64,000 nt of DNA from Lepus europaeus (Eukaryota > Chordata > Mammalia > Lagomorpha > Leporidae), in the NCBI RefSeq assembly GCF_033115175.1, contig NC_084835.1:32073858-32137857 (forward strand). Reading direction: 5' to 3'. Shown one piece after another: positions 1 through 10,400 of the stretch (within the stretch, counting starts at the first letter, position 1; each line of letters opens with the position of its first letter). Position numbers and translations under genes: made by a program. The notes under the pieces were generated by a model that was given only the letters and a program-made list of their open reading frames with translations, was not told the DNA's origin and made no database searches.

Positions 1-450
1 GAGGACTTCTGAGGATGCCTCCCCCCCACAACACACACACCTTGTTTTTTGTTCACATAAGAGAACAAGACATCATGGGTAGGCCTGGCACTCTCAGGAC
101 CACTGGGATCTTGTTAGGGTCCCATCTTTCAGGGCTTTCGTTTTCCTCTGTTTCGTCTGCAGTGTAGCCAAAGTCACGAGACAGTAGGCCATCTGCACTG
201 ATTGGTCACACCAGCCCCAACCCGGCCCTGTGAAGCGGTTTGTCCACACCGCTTCCCCTGAGTGCTGAAGCTCTCCCACAGGTGGCCCTCGCGGCCTAAT
301 GCGCGTATCATGATGCCATTCATTGAGCAGCGCCACAGGCCACAGCGCGTGCGTTGCAGGAAGGCTGCCAGGAAGCAGGGAGCTTGTGCCGGAAGTGCAT
401 TGAGTCACAAGGGGTGAGCACTAGAGGGGACCTGACCCTTCCATTTGATA

Positions 451-564
451 CAGGAGGTCTTCAAAAAGTTTGTGGAAGATGTGTGAAATGGAAGAAGTTT
501 TCTTGTACCGGAATAAATTTATCTGTACATTCCTTTCTTTCACAAACTCTTGGAAGTGCCCTCA
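451..564. mobile_element. Mariner-like miniature inverted-repeat element, copy 1
   Basis: The left end reads CAGGAGGTCTTCAAAAAGTT directly after TA. The right end, read in reverse complement, is GAGGGCACTTCCAAGAGTTT, so the ends are imperfect inverted repeats of roughly 25 bp around a short AT-rich core. The ends resemble a mammalian mariner-derived miniature family (HSMAR2/MADE2-like from memory; the name is not certain). Four relatives lie elsewhere in the window. It is non-coding. Confidence 0.5.
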
Positions 565-1954
565 TGAATGAGGAGACTGAGGGCCTGCATGAGAGAGCGC
601 CTTGCTGCACACTGGAGTGACTGTCGTCCAGCCCGAGTGTCTTGAATTAAAACGCTGGCTGCCGGAAGGTTGCATCATCTCTGTGTTTCCTTCCACTGTG
701 CCTTCTCACGTGCTGTTTCTGTCCCTGATCTTTCCTCTCCCCAACAGTGTGGCGGAGTCTAAAGCAGATACGGGCAGGGGTGTGAAAAGGCTGCCAGCAA
801 CTCCTTCCAGCACCCAAATGCTGCACAGTCCCCTCAGGAAGCCGTAGTGAGGAGGGGCGCTGTTTGCAGGAAGGTGCTGGTGCACCTCCACCCCCCACTT
901 CCTGGGAATGAACTGTTAGAGCCGTTCTAGCCTCTGGGCTGCCTCTGGAAGGGGAAGCATGGCTGGCCAAGGGCCACTTCCACTCCAGGCTGACCTCCAT
1001 CCCAGTAGCACCCACGGGGCACCCTGCCCCCCTCCCAGCTCAGGGCGCTGCTTTCCCTTTCAGTGTGGGTCTGATGCTGCCTCTTCACGTTCCCCACCCG
1101 GCTTCCCCCAGTAGGATTTGAGTTGTGTGTTCAAGTGGCGGCCAAGGCCAACCCAGCCCCCTTTCTGCCTGTTGTTCTGAGTGAGGGTGAGGGTGCTTTG
1201 CTAGAGGGGTACAGTGATGCCAACCCACGCCCCAGGGACAAATCACTGGAAGCTTGGGTACATGAGCCTGTGTCTTCCCCAAGCCCCCCTAGTGTGGGAT
1301 CACTGGGCCTTCCTTTCTTTGGACAGGAAATGGAGGCCGTTGGCTCTCTCTGGGGAGCCTGGACAAGCTCATTTGAGTTATAAGTTCTGTTGAGGGCCGC
1401 TGGTGTACAGGGCAAACTGGTGTCTGCTGCCATGAGGAGCCTGTGTGGAGAAACACAGCGCCTGACCCCAATGCTATTCACAAGGCATGTGGAGCATTTG
1501 GAAGGATCACTGCCCCCAGAGCAATCTCCCTGCCAAGTACTCCCTAAAGTAAGGGACCCCAGAGGACCCATGTGGCAATCAGGGGCTCTGGGGCCTGGAA
1601 CCAGCCTCACCGTTAGCAGCCTTGCTTCTCTGTGGGCCTTGGAGTCCTGATCTAGCCAAGAGGTGGAGACTAGGGCACCTTGAATTTCCCTTTCACTCCT
1701 AAACCCCAGGAATCCCTGGAATAATAGGATAAGAGGGAGGGTTTGGGGGGGGGGTGGGGATTATATTTCCAACTAGAGCAGGATGTTTGGAGAGTTGGTC
1801 AGGCCCCTCTGTAACCCGACCTGTAGACTCAGTGTTTGTTTGTTCCTTGCAGTCACCCCTGGGGCTGGCATCTAGGAGTTCAAAGACTGCCCACAGTGGG
1901 GGCACCTGGAACATCCTGAGCTCTGTGGGAAGCTCCACATTTCCTGTCTCGGGC

Positions 1955-1982
1955 CTGTTTATCAGCGCTTACTGATAAACAG
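1955..1982. repeat. Perfect 11-bp inverted repeat (hairpin)
   Basis: CTGTTTATCAG and CTGATAAACAG are exact reverse complements separated by a 6-base loop (CGCTTA). Each arm contains GATAAA/TTTATC, a GATA-type motif. It lies in unique PXK intronic sequence and is not part of a recognised repeat. Function is unknown. Confidence 0.7.
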
Positions 1983-2515
1983 CTTTCACTGCTGTGTCAG
2001 CCAGTGCTGGAAGAAATAGAGGGCAAATGCCTTCCCTTTTCCTGGATTCCATGTTCACTTGGTAGGAGGGTTCACGTCCATTAACAGGTATTTAACCTTT
2101 GGCTTTTGCTTTCTGAAATATTCATTGAGCACGTACCATGTGCTAACAGCTATTTATACAGCAACCCCCAAGCACTTGTGCAGGGAGATTGACAGTTGAA
2201 GGCCATGCTGGGTGAGGGCAGGCAGCACCTTGGGGCAGGGACGAAGATGGGGTTGCACACGATCCAGACCTAAAGATGGAAGGAGGCATCCTGCAAGAGG
2301 CCTACATACAGCTCTGAGTTAGCCAGGTGGAAAGGCAGGGCCAGGGTTGCAGACAAAGCACCCTAGGAGGGGGAGAAATGTTTCCCCAGGGCTCAGGCCT
2401 ACACCCAAGGTAGGATGCATCCTTGCAGCCACAGTTTACAGTCCAGCAGCAGAGAGGAGCCCTCACACAGGACACCCGTGGTAACCCCACAAGCACTGGG
2501 AGTGGACACAGCAGG

Positions 2516-3105
2516 TGTTATGGGCTAACTTAAGCCAAAATTTAATATTTCAGGTTCTTACCATTTACTTAGATAAGAATTCTAAGTACCAGCTCAGACA
2601 AGACGTGCGACATGGCAAAGTTTAGGATTTATTTAGAGAATGAGAGAATTACGCAGGAACATGAGAGCTTTATTAAAGGAGAGTGGGTCTGAAAGAGTAA
2701 ACGGGGGTTCCATACCAATCGTTTTCAGGGAGCAGGCCAGAGGCTGCGAGAGGGCAGCAAGTAGCTGAGGCCTAGGGCTCTCCAGGCCTCTTAGTCACTT
2801 CCAAAAGGGGAGTGGTTACATAGTCTGATTGACAGGTGGGCGGATACATTTGAGATCACCCATGGAGCAAAAGGATGTGGCCTCCAACTCATGAATCTTA
2901 TCCTGTCTCCCTGACTGGTCCCATATCAGAGGGAGGGGGTTCATGGCTGAGGGAACTGCTGAGTCTGGAAGGATGAATGGGCTGGAGAGGCAATGTGGGC
3001 GGACTAGGGCAGGCCAGCCAGTCTTTCGGAGCTGTGGGAGGCACCAAGCCTGTGGGAGGTAAAACCAGAGAGGTAGGTTAAAGCTAGAGGTAGGCTGGTT
3101 GAACA
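2516..3105 (-). mobile_element. LTR-like fossil (uncertain)
   Basis: This segment begins TGTTA on the + strand and ends with AACA immediately before a CSINE cluster. Read on the minus strand it has AATAAA-type signals near its far end (about 2665), as expected for the R/U5 side of a retroviral LTR. I did not find clear flanking duplications, and I cannot name the family. It could instead be ordinary intron. Confidence 0.3.
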
Positions 3106-3108
3106 CTT

Positions 3109-3437
3109 GGGGCTGGTGTTGTGGTGCAGCAGGATAGGCTTCAGCCTCCGACACCAGTATCCCATATGGGCACTTGTTTGGGTCCCCATTGCCCCGCTTC
3201 CTATCCAGCTTCCTGCTAATGTGCCTGGGAAAGCAAAGGAAGATGGCCCAAATTCTTGGGCCCCTGGGAAAGCAAAGGAAGATGGCCCAAATTCTTGGGC
3301 TGCTGCACTCATGTGGGAGACCAGGTGGGGTTCCAGGCTCCTGGCTTCAGGGTGGCACAGGGTTGGCTTTTGCAGACATTAGGGAAGTGAACCAGCACAT
3401 GGAAGATCTCTTTATTTTTCCTCCCCAGCCTGGCAAC
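3109..3437 (+). mobile_element. CSINE, 5' part, split by later SINEs
   Basis: The copy has a tRNA-like head, the usual body (GATGGCCCAAATTCTTGGGC) and the pre-tail CAGCACATGGAAGATCTCTT. Its A/T-rich tail reappears at about 4145-4204 after two minus-strand CSINEs that landed in it. An internal 39-bp tandem duplication (3224-3301) is present. Confidence 0.85.
3224..3301 (+). repeat. 39-bp tandem duplication inside a CSINE
   Basis: Two head-to-tail units, 3224-3262 and 3263-3301, both start CCTGGGAAAGCAAAGGAAGA and differ at one base (38 of 39 identical). Other CSINEs in the window have this body segment once, so it is a local, fairly recent duplication. Confidence 0.85.
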
Positions 3438-3458
3438 TCTTTTTTATTTTATTTTATT

Positions 3459-3493
<35 letters not shown>

Positions 3494-3815
3494 TTTTGAC
3501 AGGCAGAGTGGATAGTGAGAGAGAGAGAGACAGAGAGAAAGGTCCTTCTTTTTGCCGTTGGTTCACCCTCCAATTGCCGCTGCGGCCGGCGCATCTCGCT
3601 GATCCGAAGCCAGGAGCCAGGTGCTTCTCCTGGTCTCCCATGGGGTGCAGGGCCCAAGCACTTGGGCCATCCTCCACTGCACTCCCGGGCCATAGCAGAG
3701 AGCTGGCCTGGAAGAGGGGCAACCGGGATAGAATCCGGCGCCCCAACCGGGACTAGAACTGGGTATGCTGGCACCACAAGGCGGAGGATTAGCCTGTTAA
3801 GCCACGGCGCCAGCC
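3438..3815 (-). mobile_element. Young-class CSINE, minus strand, long TTTA tail
   Basis: Reading on the minus strand it starts GGCTGGCGCCGTGGCTTAAC and ends CTCTGCCTGTCAAAATA, followed by a (TAAA)n/(TAAAA)n tail at 3438-3496. It belongs to the homogeneous younger class, with the extra tRNA-region segment GGGGCGCCGGATTCTATCCC. It is inserted in the tail of the 3109 copy. Confidence 0.9.
3440..3496. repeat. (TTTTA)n / (TTTA)n microsatellite
   Basis: About five TTTTA units are followed by about nine TTTA units. This is the expanded A-rich tail of the adjacent minus-strand CSINE and is likely length-polymorphic. Confidence 0.85.
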
Positions 3816-4144
3816 TCTTTTTTATTTTATTTTAAGATTTATTTATTTATTTGAAAGGCAGAGTTACAGAGAGGCAGAGAGAGAGGTCTTCCATCTGCTG
3901 GTTACTCCCCAAATGGCTGCAACGGGCGAAGCCAGGCTGATCCGAAGCCAGGAACCAGGAGCTTCTTCCAGGTCTCCCATACAGGTGCAGGGTTCCAAGG
4001 ACTTGGGTCTTTTTCTACTGCTTTTCCAGGCAAATTAGCAAGGAGCTGGATTGGAGGTGGAGCAGCTGGGACTCAAAGTAGCACCTATATGTGATGCTGA
4101 TGCTGCAGGCAGAGGCTTTACCTTCTGTGCCACAGTGCCAGCAC
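3816..4144 (-). mobile_element. CSINE, minus strand
   Basis: Older-class copy with the tail TTTAAGATTTATTTATTT at its left side and the tRNA-like head ending gccacagtgccagcac at the right. It abuts the 3438 copy, so the two sit head to tail within the tail of the 3109 copy. Confidence 0.85.
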
Positions 4145-4204
4145 CTCTGCCTTTCAAATAAAATAAATAAATAAATTTTAAGAAAATATTAAAAAAAAAA
4201 AAAC
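4145..4204 (+). mobile_element. Displaced tail of the 3109 CSINE
   Basis: ctctgcctttcaaataaa, an AATA repeat and a 15-base A-run form a typical + strand CSINE 3' end. No CSINE head directly precedes it; it completes the copy begun at 3109. Confidence 0.75.
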
Positions 4205-4687
4205 GCTTGATCATCATTTGGTAAAAAAGTGGGGAGCCAGGAAAGGCTTGGAAGAGAGAAGTGGGTGTTCACGATCAAAACTTGTTGCCAGGGTCTGAGG
4301 ATGAAGGGGATTAATACTGGGGGCATGATAGTCATGCGATTTGGCCATCAGTCATAGTTCAGTAGAAAGAAAATGTCCTTCCTCCAAGTCCCTGACCCCT
4401 AAGATTAAAAAACAAAGGCTGCTTCCCAATCCTCTGTTTTTCAATCACAAATGCAGCTTATTCCGTGTGTATACTAATGTTTCCCCATTCCCTACACAAT
4501 GCATGCTTGCCCAGCAGTGTACAGTACATACAATTGAGCCATGGCTTTGTGGGGAATTACGAGTCACTGTTTGTTTTGCATAGCTCTTCCTCATGGGCTC
4601 TGAAGGTGACAATGCCCCATGTTACAACGTGACTATTCATAATCCTGTTCCTGTGAATGTGAATAATTTTCACTTAAATATTTTTTA
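4205..4687. other. PXK intron, no recognised element
   Basis: Roughly 480 bp of AT-balanced sequence. I see no exon, and apart from possible continuation of the older host sequence of the 2516 LTR-like segment, nothing I can name. Confidence 0.5.
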
Positions 4688-5020
4688 GGGACTGATGTTG
4701 TGGCATAGTGGGTAAAGCTGCTGCCTGCAATGCTGGCATTCCATATGGGTGTCAGTTCGTGTCCCAGCTGCTCTATTTCCAGTCCAGCTCCCTACCAGTG
4801 CACATGGGAAAAGCAGCAGAAGGTAGTCCAAGTGGATGGGCCCCTTCCACCCCCGTGGGAACCTGGAAGACACTCCCAGCTCCTGGCCTCAGCCTGGCAC
4901 AGAGCTGGCTGTTGCTGCCATCCAGGAAGTGAATCAGGAAATAGAGGACATTTCTCTTTGTCTCCCTCTCTCTCAAAATAAACTCTGCCTTCCAAATAAA
5001 TAAATAAATCTTTATAAAAG
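4688..5020 (+). mobile_element. CSINE, plus strand
   Basis: Near full-length older-class copy: head gggactgatgttgtggc, body with a degenerate central segment, tail aaataaataaataaatct. A truncated minus-strand copy follows immediately. Confidence 0.85.
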
Positions 5021-5247
5021 AGAGATCTTTCACTTACTGGTTCACTCCCCAAATGGCCTCAGTGCCTGCTGAGGCTGGACCAGGCCGAAGCCAGGAGCAA
5101 GGAACTCCATCCAAATTTCCCACGTTTGTGGCAGGATTCCAAGCACTTGGGCCATCCTCTGTTGCCTTCCTAGGTGCATTAGCAGGAAACTGGATTGGAA
5201 GCAGAGCCGCTGAGACTTGAACCAGTTGGACCCCAACACCAGTCCCC
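5021..5247 (-). mobile_element. CSINE, minus strand, tail-less
   Basis: The body and tRNA-like head are present (it ends ccaacaccagtcccc), but it lacks the A-rich tail and begins at the CT-rich region. It forms an inverted tail-to-tail pair with the copy at 4688, which could fold back in RNA. Confidence 0.75.
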
Positions 5248-5466
5248 ACTTAAAATAGTTTTGTTTTAAGTTTATTCAAGGTTGTTTATGATCAAATTTT
5301 GTAATATGAAAAACACTTGGTGTCAGCATTAACCATAGGAGAAGCTTTGTGTTCCCTGCATTGCTAGTGAACTTGTGTGTGCTTCCACTACGCCCGATCC
5401 TTCCAAATGGTTCATTGTGCACACTGGGTCAAAACAAATGTCCATGGAGCCAGGTTAGTACTTGAT

Positions 5467-5790
5467 TTTTTTTTTTTTTTAATATTTATTTATTTATTTG
5501 AAAAAGTTACACAGAGAGAGGAGAGGCAGAGAGAGGGGTCTTCTATCCGCTGGTTCACTCCCCAGTTGGCCGCAACGGCCAGAGCTGTAGCGATCCGAAT
5601 CCAGGAGCTTCTTGCTGGTCTCCTGTGAGGGTGCAGGGTCCCAAGGACTTGGGCCATCTTCTACTGCTTTCCCAGGCTACAGCAGAGAGCTGGAGTGGAA
5701 GTGGAGCAGCCAAGTCTCAAACTGGCACCCATATGGGATGCTGGTGCTTCAGGCCAGGGTGTTAGGCCACTGCACCACGGCGCTAGCCCC
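5467..5790 (-). mobile_element. CSINE, minus strand
   Basis: Full-length copy with a 14-T run, TATTTATTTATTTATTTG, body, and head ending caccacggcgctagcccc. Its head retains several CpGs, suggesting moderate age. Confidence 0.88.
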
Positions 5791-6974
5791 GTAGTTGATT
5801 ATCACTTGTTCCTTTTTGTGTAGGTGCCATTGACATGTCACATGTTGAGTGAGTAAACAAGTAGGTAGTCACTTGTTTTCTTCCCCAGGTCTCTGAACTC
5901 ACCCTAGATGTAAAATATATATCAGAATGATATTGTTTGTCAAGCTCTTAACAGATGACACGAGGAGAGCATTGCTGTCGAACTTGTCCCACTTCACCAG
6001 GCAGCCTGGAATGAGATTCGGGCCAGGCAGAGCTGAACTCCTCCATGCGCTGGGAGGACTGCTGTTTGAGTGTGGGAGGCTGGAGTGGCTTCCTTTACTC
6101 ACCCGGTTGAGGAGGGACAGAAAATTATAGATGTTACTTCTTAGAAGAAATGTAAAAGCACAGTTATCCTGATAATTTCTTTATTCTAAGAAACTTCCCA
6201 TTGTCTTCCTGGAAGGGGGAAATATTCTCATGACAGACAGACACAAAGAGAAGGATGTGCTTTTTTTCCAGTAAGCTGTCACGTGGTGAATTTCCACAAT
6301 AGAACTGTATTGTTGCTGTACATAGATGTTTTTCGAAAACACTGCCTTTTGTTTCCCGTGTATATTTAAGGTTAATCGCTTCTTTGTTTTGTGAAAGCTA
6401 TAATTCCATGTGGAATGAAGAGAGGATAAATATCACTTGGTATAATATCAAATGTTGTTTCAAGTTGGCCCCAGAATATGTTTTTAGTCTTGGGCTTGGA
6501 TTGTGGTGTCATGTGTATATTGAATTCTTGGCTTAGGCCAACTAGTTGACATATTTTAGGTTTTCTAGTTGTACAGTCTATATTTTTACATCATTAGTAA
6601 TTGTAGGGTTTTTTCTTCAATAAATCTTCATTTTGGAATAAATTTAGATTCACAGAGAAGTTGCTGAGATAGTACAGTTCCTGTATGCCTCTCCTCCAGT
6701 TTTCTCTGATGTTAATGTCTTATACAACCATGGAAGACTTACCAAAACTGAGAAATAGATTTTAGTACATTATTGTTAAATGGACATTGCACTCAGATTT
6801 CTCCAGTTTTTCCACAAATGTCCTTTTTCTGTTCCAGGATCCAATCTGTTCCATTTTGTCTGTTTGTTTGTTTTGGTTTGGTTTTGGGAGGGGGAGTAAT
6901 TTATTTTTTATAAGGAAGTCATAAACTATAAGGATTTCATTTGCAAGAATAATATCTGTGAATAATTATCTGCA
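5791..6974. other. PXK intron, AT-rich
   Basis: No exon is seen. It contains an ancient L1-like piece (6600-6870); the remainder (5791-6599) is unique AT-rich sequence with no feature I can support. Confidence 0.5.
6600..6870. mobile_element. Ancient L1 3'-end-like fragment
   Basis: Phrases such as 'gatagtacagttcctgta', 'ttcctgttccaggatccaat'-like text and 'tttttccacaaatgtccttt' match from memory the 3'UTR region of old mammalian L1 (L1M) elements. It is strongly diverged, and the orientation is not assigned. Confidence 0.5.
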
Positions 6975-7308
6975 AGCATAATGCTATGGCATAGCAGGTT
7001 AAATTCCAGCCTATGATGCCGGCATCCCATATGGTCGCCAGTTCAAGTCCCAAGTGTTCCACTTCCAATACAGCTCCCTGCTAATGTGCCTGGGGAAGCA
7101 GCAGAGAATGGCCCAAATCCTTGGGCCCCTGCACCCACCTGGGAGACCTGGATAAAGTTCCTGGCTTCAGCCTGGACCAGTCCTTGCAGTTACAGACATT
7201 TGGAGAGTGAACCAGAAGATGGAAGATCTCTTTCTGTTTCTCTCTTTCTCTCTCTGTAACTCTGTCCTTCAAATAAATGAAATAAATCTTAACAAAAACA
7301 AAAACAGA
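6975..7308 (+). mobile_element. CSINE, plus strand, just upstream of a PXK exon
   Basis: Diverged head (aatgctatggcatagcag), intact body, and tail caaataaatgaaataaatct followed by A-rich CAAAAACAAAAAC. It ends only about 70 bases before the acceptor of the 7377 exon, so it supplies sequence on the branch-point side. Confidence 0.85.
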
Positions 7309-7376
7309 ATAATATCCAGAGCAAATAGCCCTTTTCTGAGCTGTTTGACTAACGAATTTCCCAAATGTCTTTGCAG

Positions 7377-7454
7377 AGATCGCCTTACAGCATGTTTCCA
7401 TGTTCTTCCGGTCAGAACCAAAGTGGGAGGTCGTAGAACCACTGAAAGACATAG
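7377..7454 (+). CDS. PXK: PXK coding exon (first visible)
   Basis: Encodes [18 protein letters not shown] and on to KDI, preceded by two bases completing a Glu codon and ending with one base of a Gly codon. The acceptor is tttgcag and the donor is G|gtgaga. Because the codon is split, at least one more coding exon lies upstream. The segment follows the PX domain in human PXK. Confidence 0.93.
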
Positions 7455-10400
7455 GTGAGAGACTGGTACTGGTCCCAGAGCTGTATGCTAGGGCTGCGCT
7501 TTCCTAGACGGGTCCCAAGAAAGCTCTCGTTCTTTTTTCCTGCCTACTGCCTGAGGATGCGGTCCTTAACTTTTAACACTTAAAACCTTGAACCTTAGCT
7601 TAATCCCCATCAGAGGATGTAGGTGGAGGTAACTTTGAGAACCACTGTTCATCCATCTGTACTTTCCACTAACCCCAGCTGAAGTGCTGTTTTCCTACTA
7701 TGTCCATGAATACTTTTTGTGTTTGCTGCCTTCTTTCTTTGTGTGCTTAACCATACCAACATTATCAAATGGTTGTCCTGCTCTTGTTTACAGAGCTGTG
7801 GGTAAAATTGCCAGACTTAATGTGTATTACTTGTCAATGAAATTTACATCAATTGTTGAAGAAAAAATTACGCAGCACATCTTTGCTTTTATGGCAGGTT
7901 GGAGGATAAGGAAGAAATATTTCTTAATGAAGATAAAGAATCAGCCGAAGGAGCGCCTAGTGTTAAGCTGGGTGAGCCAATTTGCTTCACTTATCAAGAT
8001 CTTCTGATCTCTTTACAAAAGCAGAGTTGACCAATAACAAGAGTGTGCTGGACTCTTAAGGGACCATGGGAAAACTTGCTCAGTCTACATCAAAGGAGAG
8101 TCATTTTTAAGTCATTTTGCTACACATTTGGTTATATAGGTGTAATTATATTTGGTTGACTAGGAAATATTTAGAAAGAAATAGGCTTAAATTAGCTCTC
8201 TGGAATCTCTTGAGGGTTGATAGTTTTAGAGTGTACTCCTAAAGAAAACACTTGGATAGTACTTTATTTTATCTTGGAGTTCTAGAATACATTCTGTTAA
8301 TGGAATGAGATAAAGTTAAGTTCTGGTATCTGTATGTTTACACACCACCTCTCCAGAAGGGCCTTGAAGCAGTAGGACTAAGTGCGATTTGCAGTCATGT
8401 ATCTGGACAAGTAAAATTAAAGGGGAAGACGTATATGGAGTTTTTCTTGTGATAACCAAGGCAACACCCTGATACTTCCTCCCGTGTTTTCAGGCTGACC
8501 TTGGCCCGGACAAGTACTTGTCAGATAAAGATTTTCAGTGTCTAATCAAACTGCTGCCTTCCTGTTTGGTGAGTACAAACAAGTCCTTCTGTTATTCTCA
8601 GTGCTGATCATAGATTCACAGTGGTTTTTGTTGTTTTGTGGGTGAAATGGACAGAAGAGCTGAAAGTACTCTGTAGGCTCAAGAGAGTGGAAAAGTACAC
8701 TGAGTTTCAGTTCAGGCTGAAGTTGTAGATCAGAGGCAATTTATAAGGATGTTCATGTCATCTCTACAACCCCAGAAACATGGTCATTTAAATAGAGGTT
8801 TGTATTTTAAGCAGCTATCAGTAGGAAAACAACCACTTCTTTGAGCCTCTTGTTCCTGTTGACAGTATGTAGATCAGTGGCACTGAAAGGTCTGTTTCTA
8901 GCTCTGGAAAACAGAGCTAACAAAAGTAGTAAGGATTTAGATGAGCCAGTTGAAGGAAAAGCAAGATAGCCATTTTGCTGTCTGAGTTACTGCTCTGAAA
9001 GGCTAACTAACTGGTGACATTTATGCTAACTCACAGTTTTAATACAGAGCCTTCAGATAGGTGCAGACTGTGTTCAGCAAAGGATAATCTAGGGGTTGGC
9101 ACTGTGGCATAGCAGCTAAAGCTGCCACCTGCAGTGCTGGCATCCCATATGAGCACCAATTCAAGTCCTGGAAGCTCCACTTCAAATTCAGCTCTCTGCT
9201 ATAGCCTGGGGAAGCAGTAGAAGATGCCCCAAATCCTTTGGCCCCTGCACCTGCATGGAAGACCCTGAAGAAGCTCCTGGCTCCTGGCTTTGGATCAGCT
9301 CAGCTCCTGCCTTTGCGGCCATTTGGGGAGTGAATTGGCAGATGGAACTTCTCTCTCTCTCTCTGCTTCTGCCTTTCAAATAAATAAATAAATCTTAAAA
9401 AAAAAAAAAAAGACTAATCTGGTAATCGGCCACGGAACCGAGTTAGTTCCTTACCTGCATGAGGACGGAAGACCCTAGAATGTGTGGACTGAGCACAGTT
9501 ACACTGTCTGTCCACTTGGCAGTTTCATTTTTGGAGAAGAATGTCTTGTCAAGACAACAAAACCAAGCTTTTGTGACACAACATGTGGTCACAAAAATGC
9601 TGTGGCCTTGAGTTTGATGGGTTATATGACCCAGGCTGTCAGGACAAGTTATAAATTTATTTTAATGTGCTTTTTAAAAAGAGCTAGTGCATGTAAGTGG
9701 TACATATTAATTAAACAAAAGACAGAAGACACAAATAAGTAAACATAAGAAAATAAAATCCACTTGTGATCCTAACCAGCCAACCATGAGTATGAACCAA
9801 AATATTCACTCATTAACATTTATTTTATATGATTGTTCAAAAATTATGTTTTATTTTAAAATTTGATTGTTTAATTAGTGGTGCATCTTTATAGTGTAAA
9901 ACTGACTACCAAGAGGTATCATTGACTCTACCTTAGTTTACTCAACTAATTTACTAGACATTTGGATCACCTCCAACATCTTAAGATTTATTTTGAAAGG
10001 CAGAGTGATAGAGAGAAAGAGACATCTGCTGGTTCATTTCCTAAATGGCTGCAATGGCCAGGGCAGGGCTAAGCCAAAGCCAGGAGCCTGGAACTCCATC
10101 CAGGTCTCTGATGTGAGTGGCAGGGGCTCAAGTACTTGGGCCATCTTCTCCTACTTTGTCAGGCAGAGTTGGAGGGAGCAGGATCAGAAGCAGAGCAACT
10201 GGGACTTGAACTGCCATTCTCATATGGGATGCCAGCATCCCAGAGGGCCACTTAATTGGCTGTGCCATAGTACCAACCCCAACACCTCCAATTTTTTGTG
10301 TTTATTATTTTAAAAAAATGAACAAGTTTAGCTAAACATTTTTACCTATCATTAATTGTTTTAAGAGAAAGCATTAATAAGTAATATGTAGGGAGATATT

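Larger units (their letters stand above)
1..2515. other. PXK intron, 5' edge of window
   Basis: No coding exon is visible here. Moderately GC-rich unique sequence is interrupted by a mariner-like miniature element (451-564), a perfect hairpin (1955-1982), and a short MIR/L2-like trace near 2110-2160 (a phrase resembling 'attgagcacgtaccatgtgc'). A G-run lies near 1745-1757. Short open frames on both strands lack splice context or protein similarity that I recognise. Assignment to a PXK intron is inferred: the first visible PXK exon at 7377 continues a codon begun upstream, and the preceding exon (…NYSANYTE in human) is not found in the window. Confidence 0.6.

Noticed and set aside
3483-3835. 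Overlapping open frames of about 85-110 codons over CSINEs here and in similar copies (25758-26116, 55223-55680, 63430-63852)
   Set aside because: The same peptides recur wherever a young-class CSINE lies, on both strands; they are SINE by-products without a host-gene signature.
5927-6130. 67-codon + strand frame in the PXK intron
   Set aside because: Looks exon-like in composition but matches nothing known and lacks an AG/GT pair in phase with the neighbouring PXK exons.
9100-9200. tRNA gene-like A/B-box sequences in CSINE heads
   Set aside because: They are SINE promoters; no cloverleaf with a proper anticodon stem was evident, and every case is followed by a SINE body.
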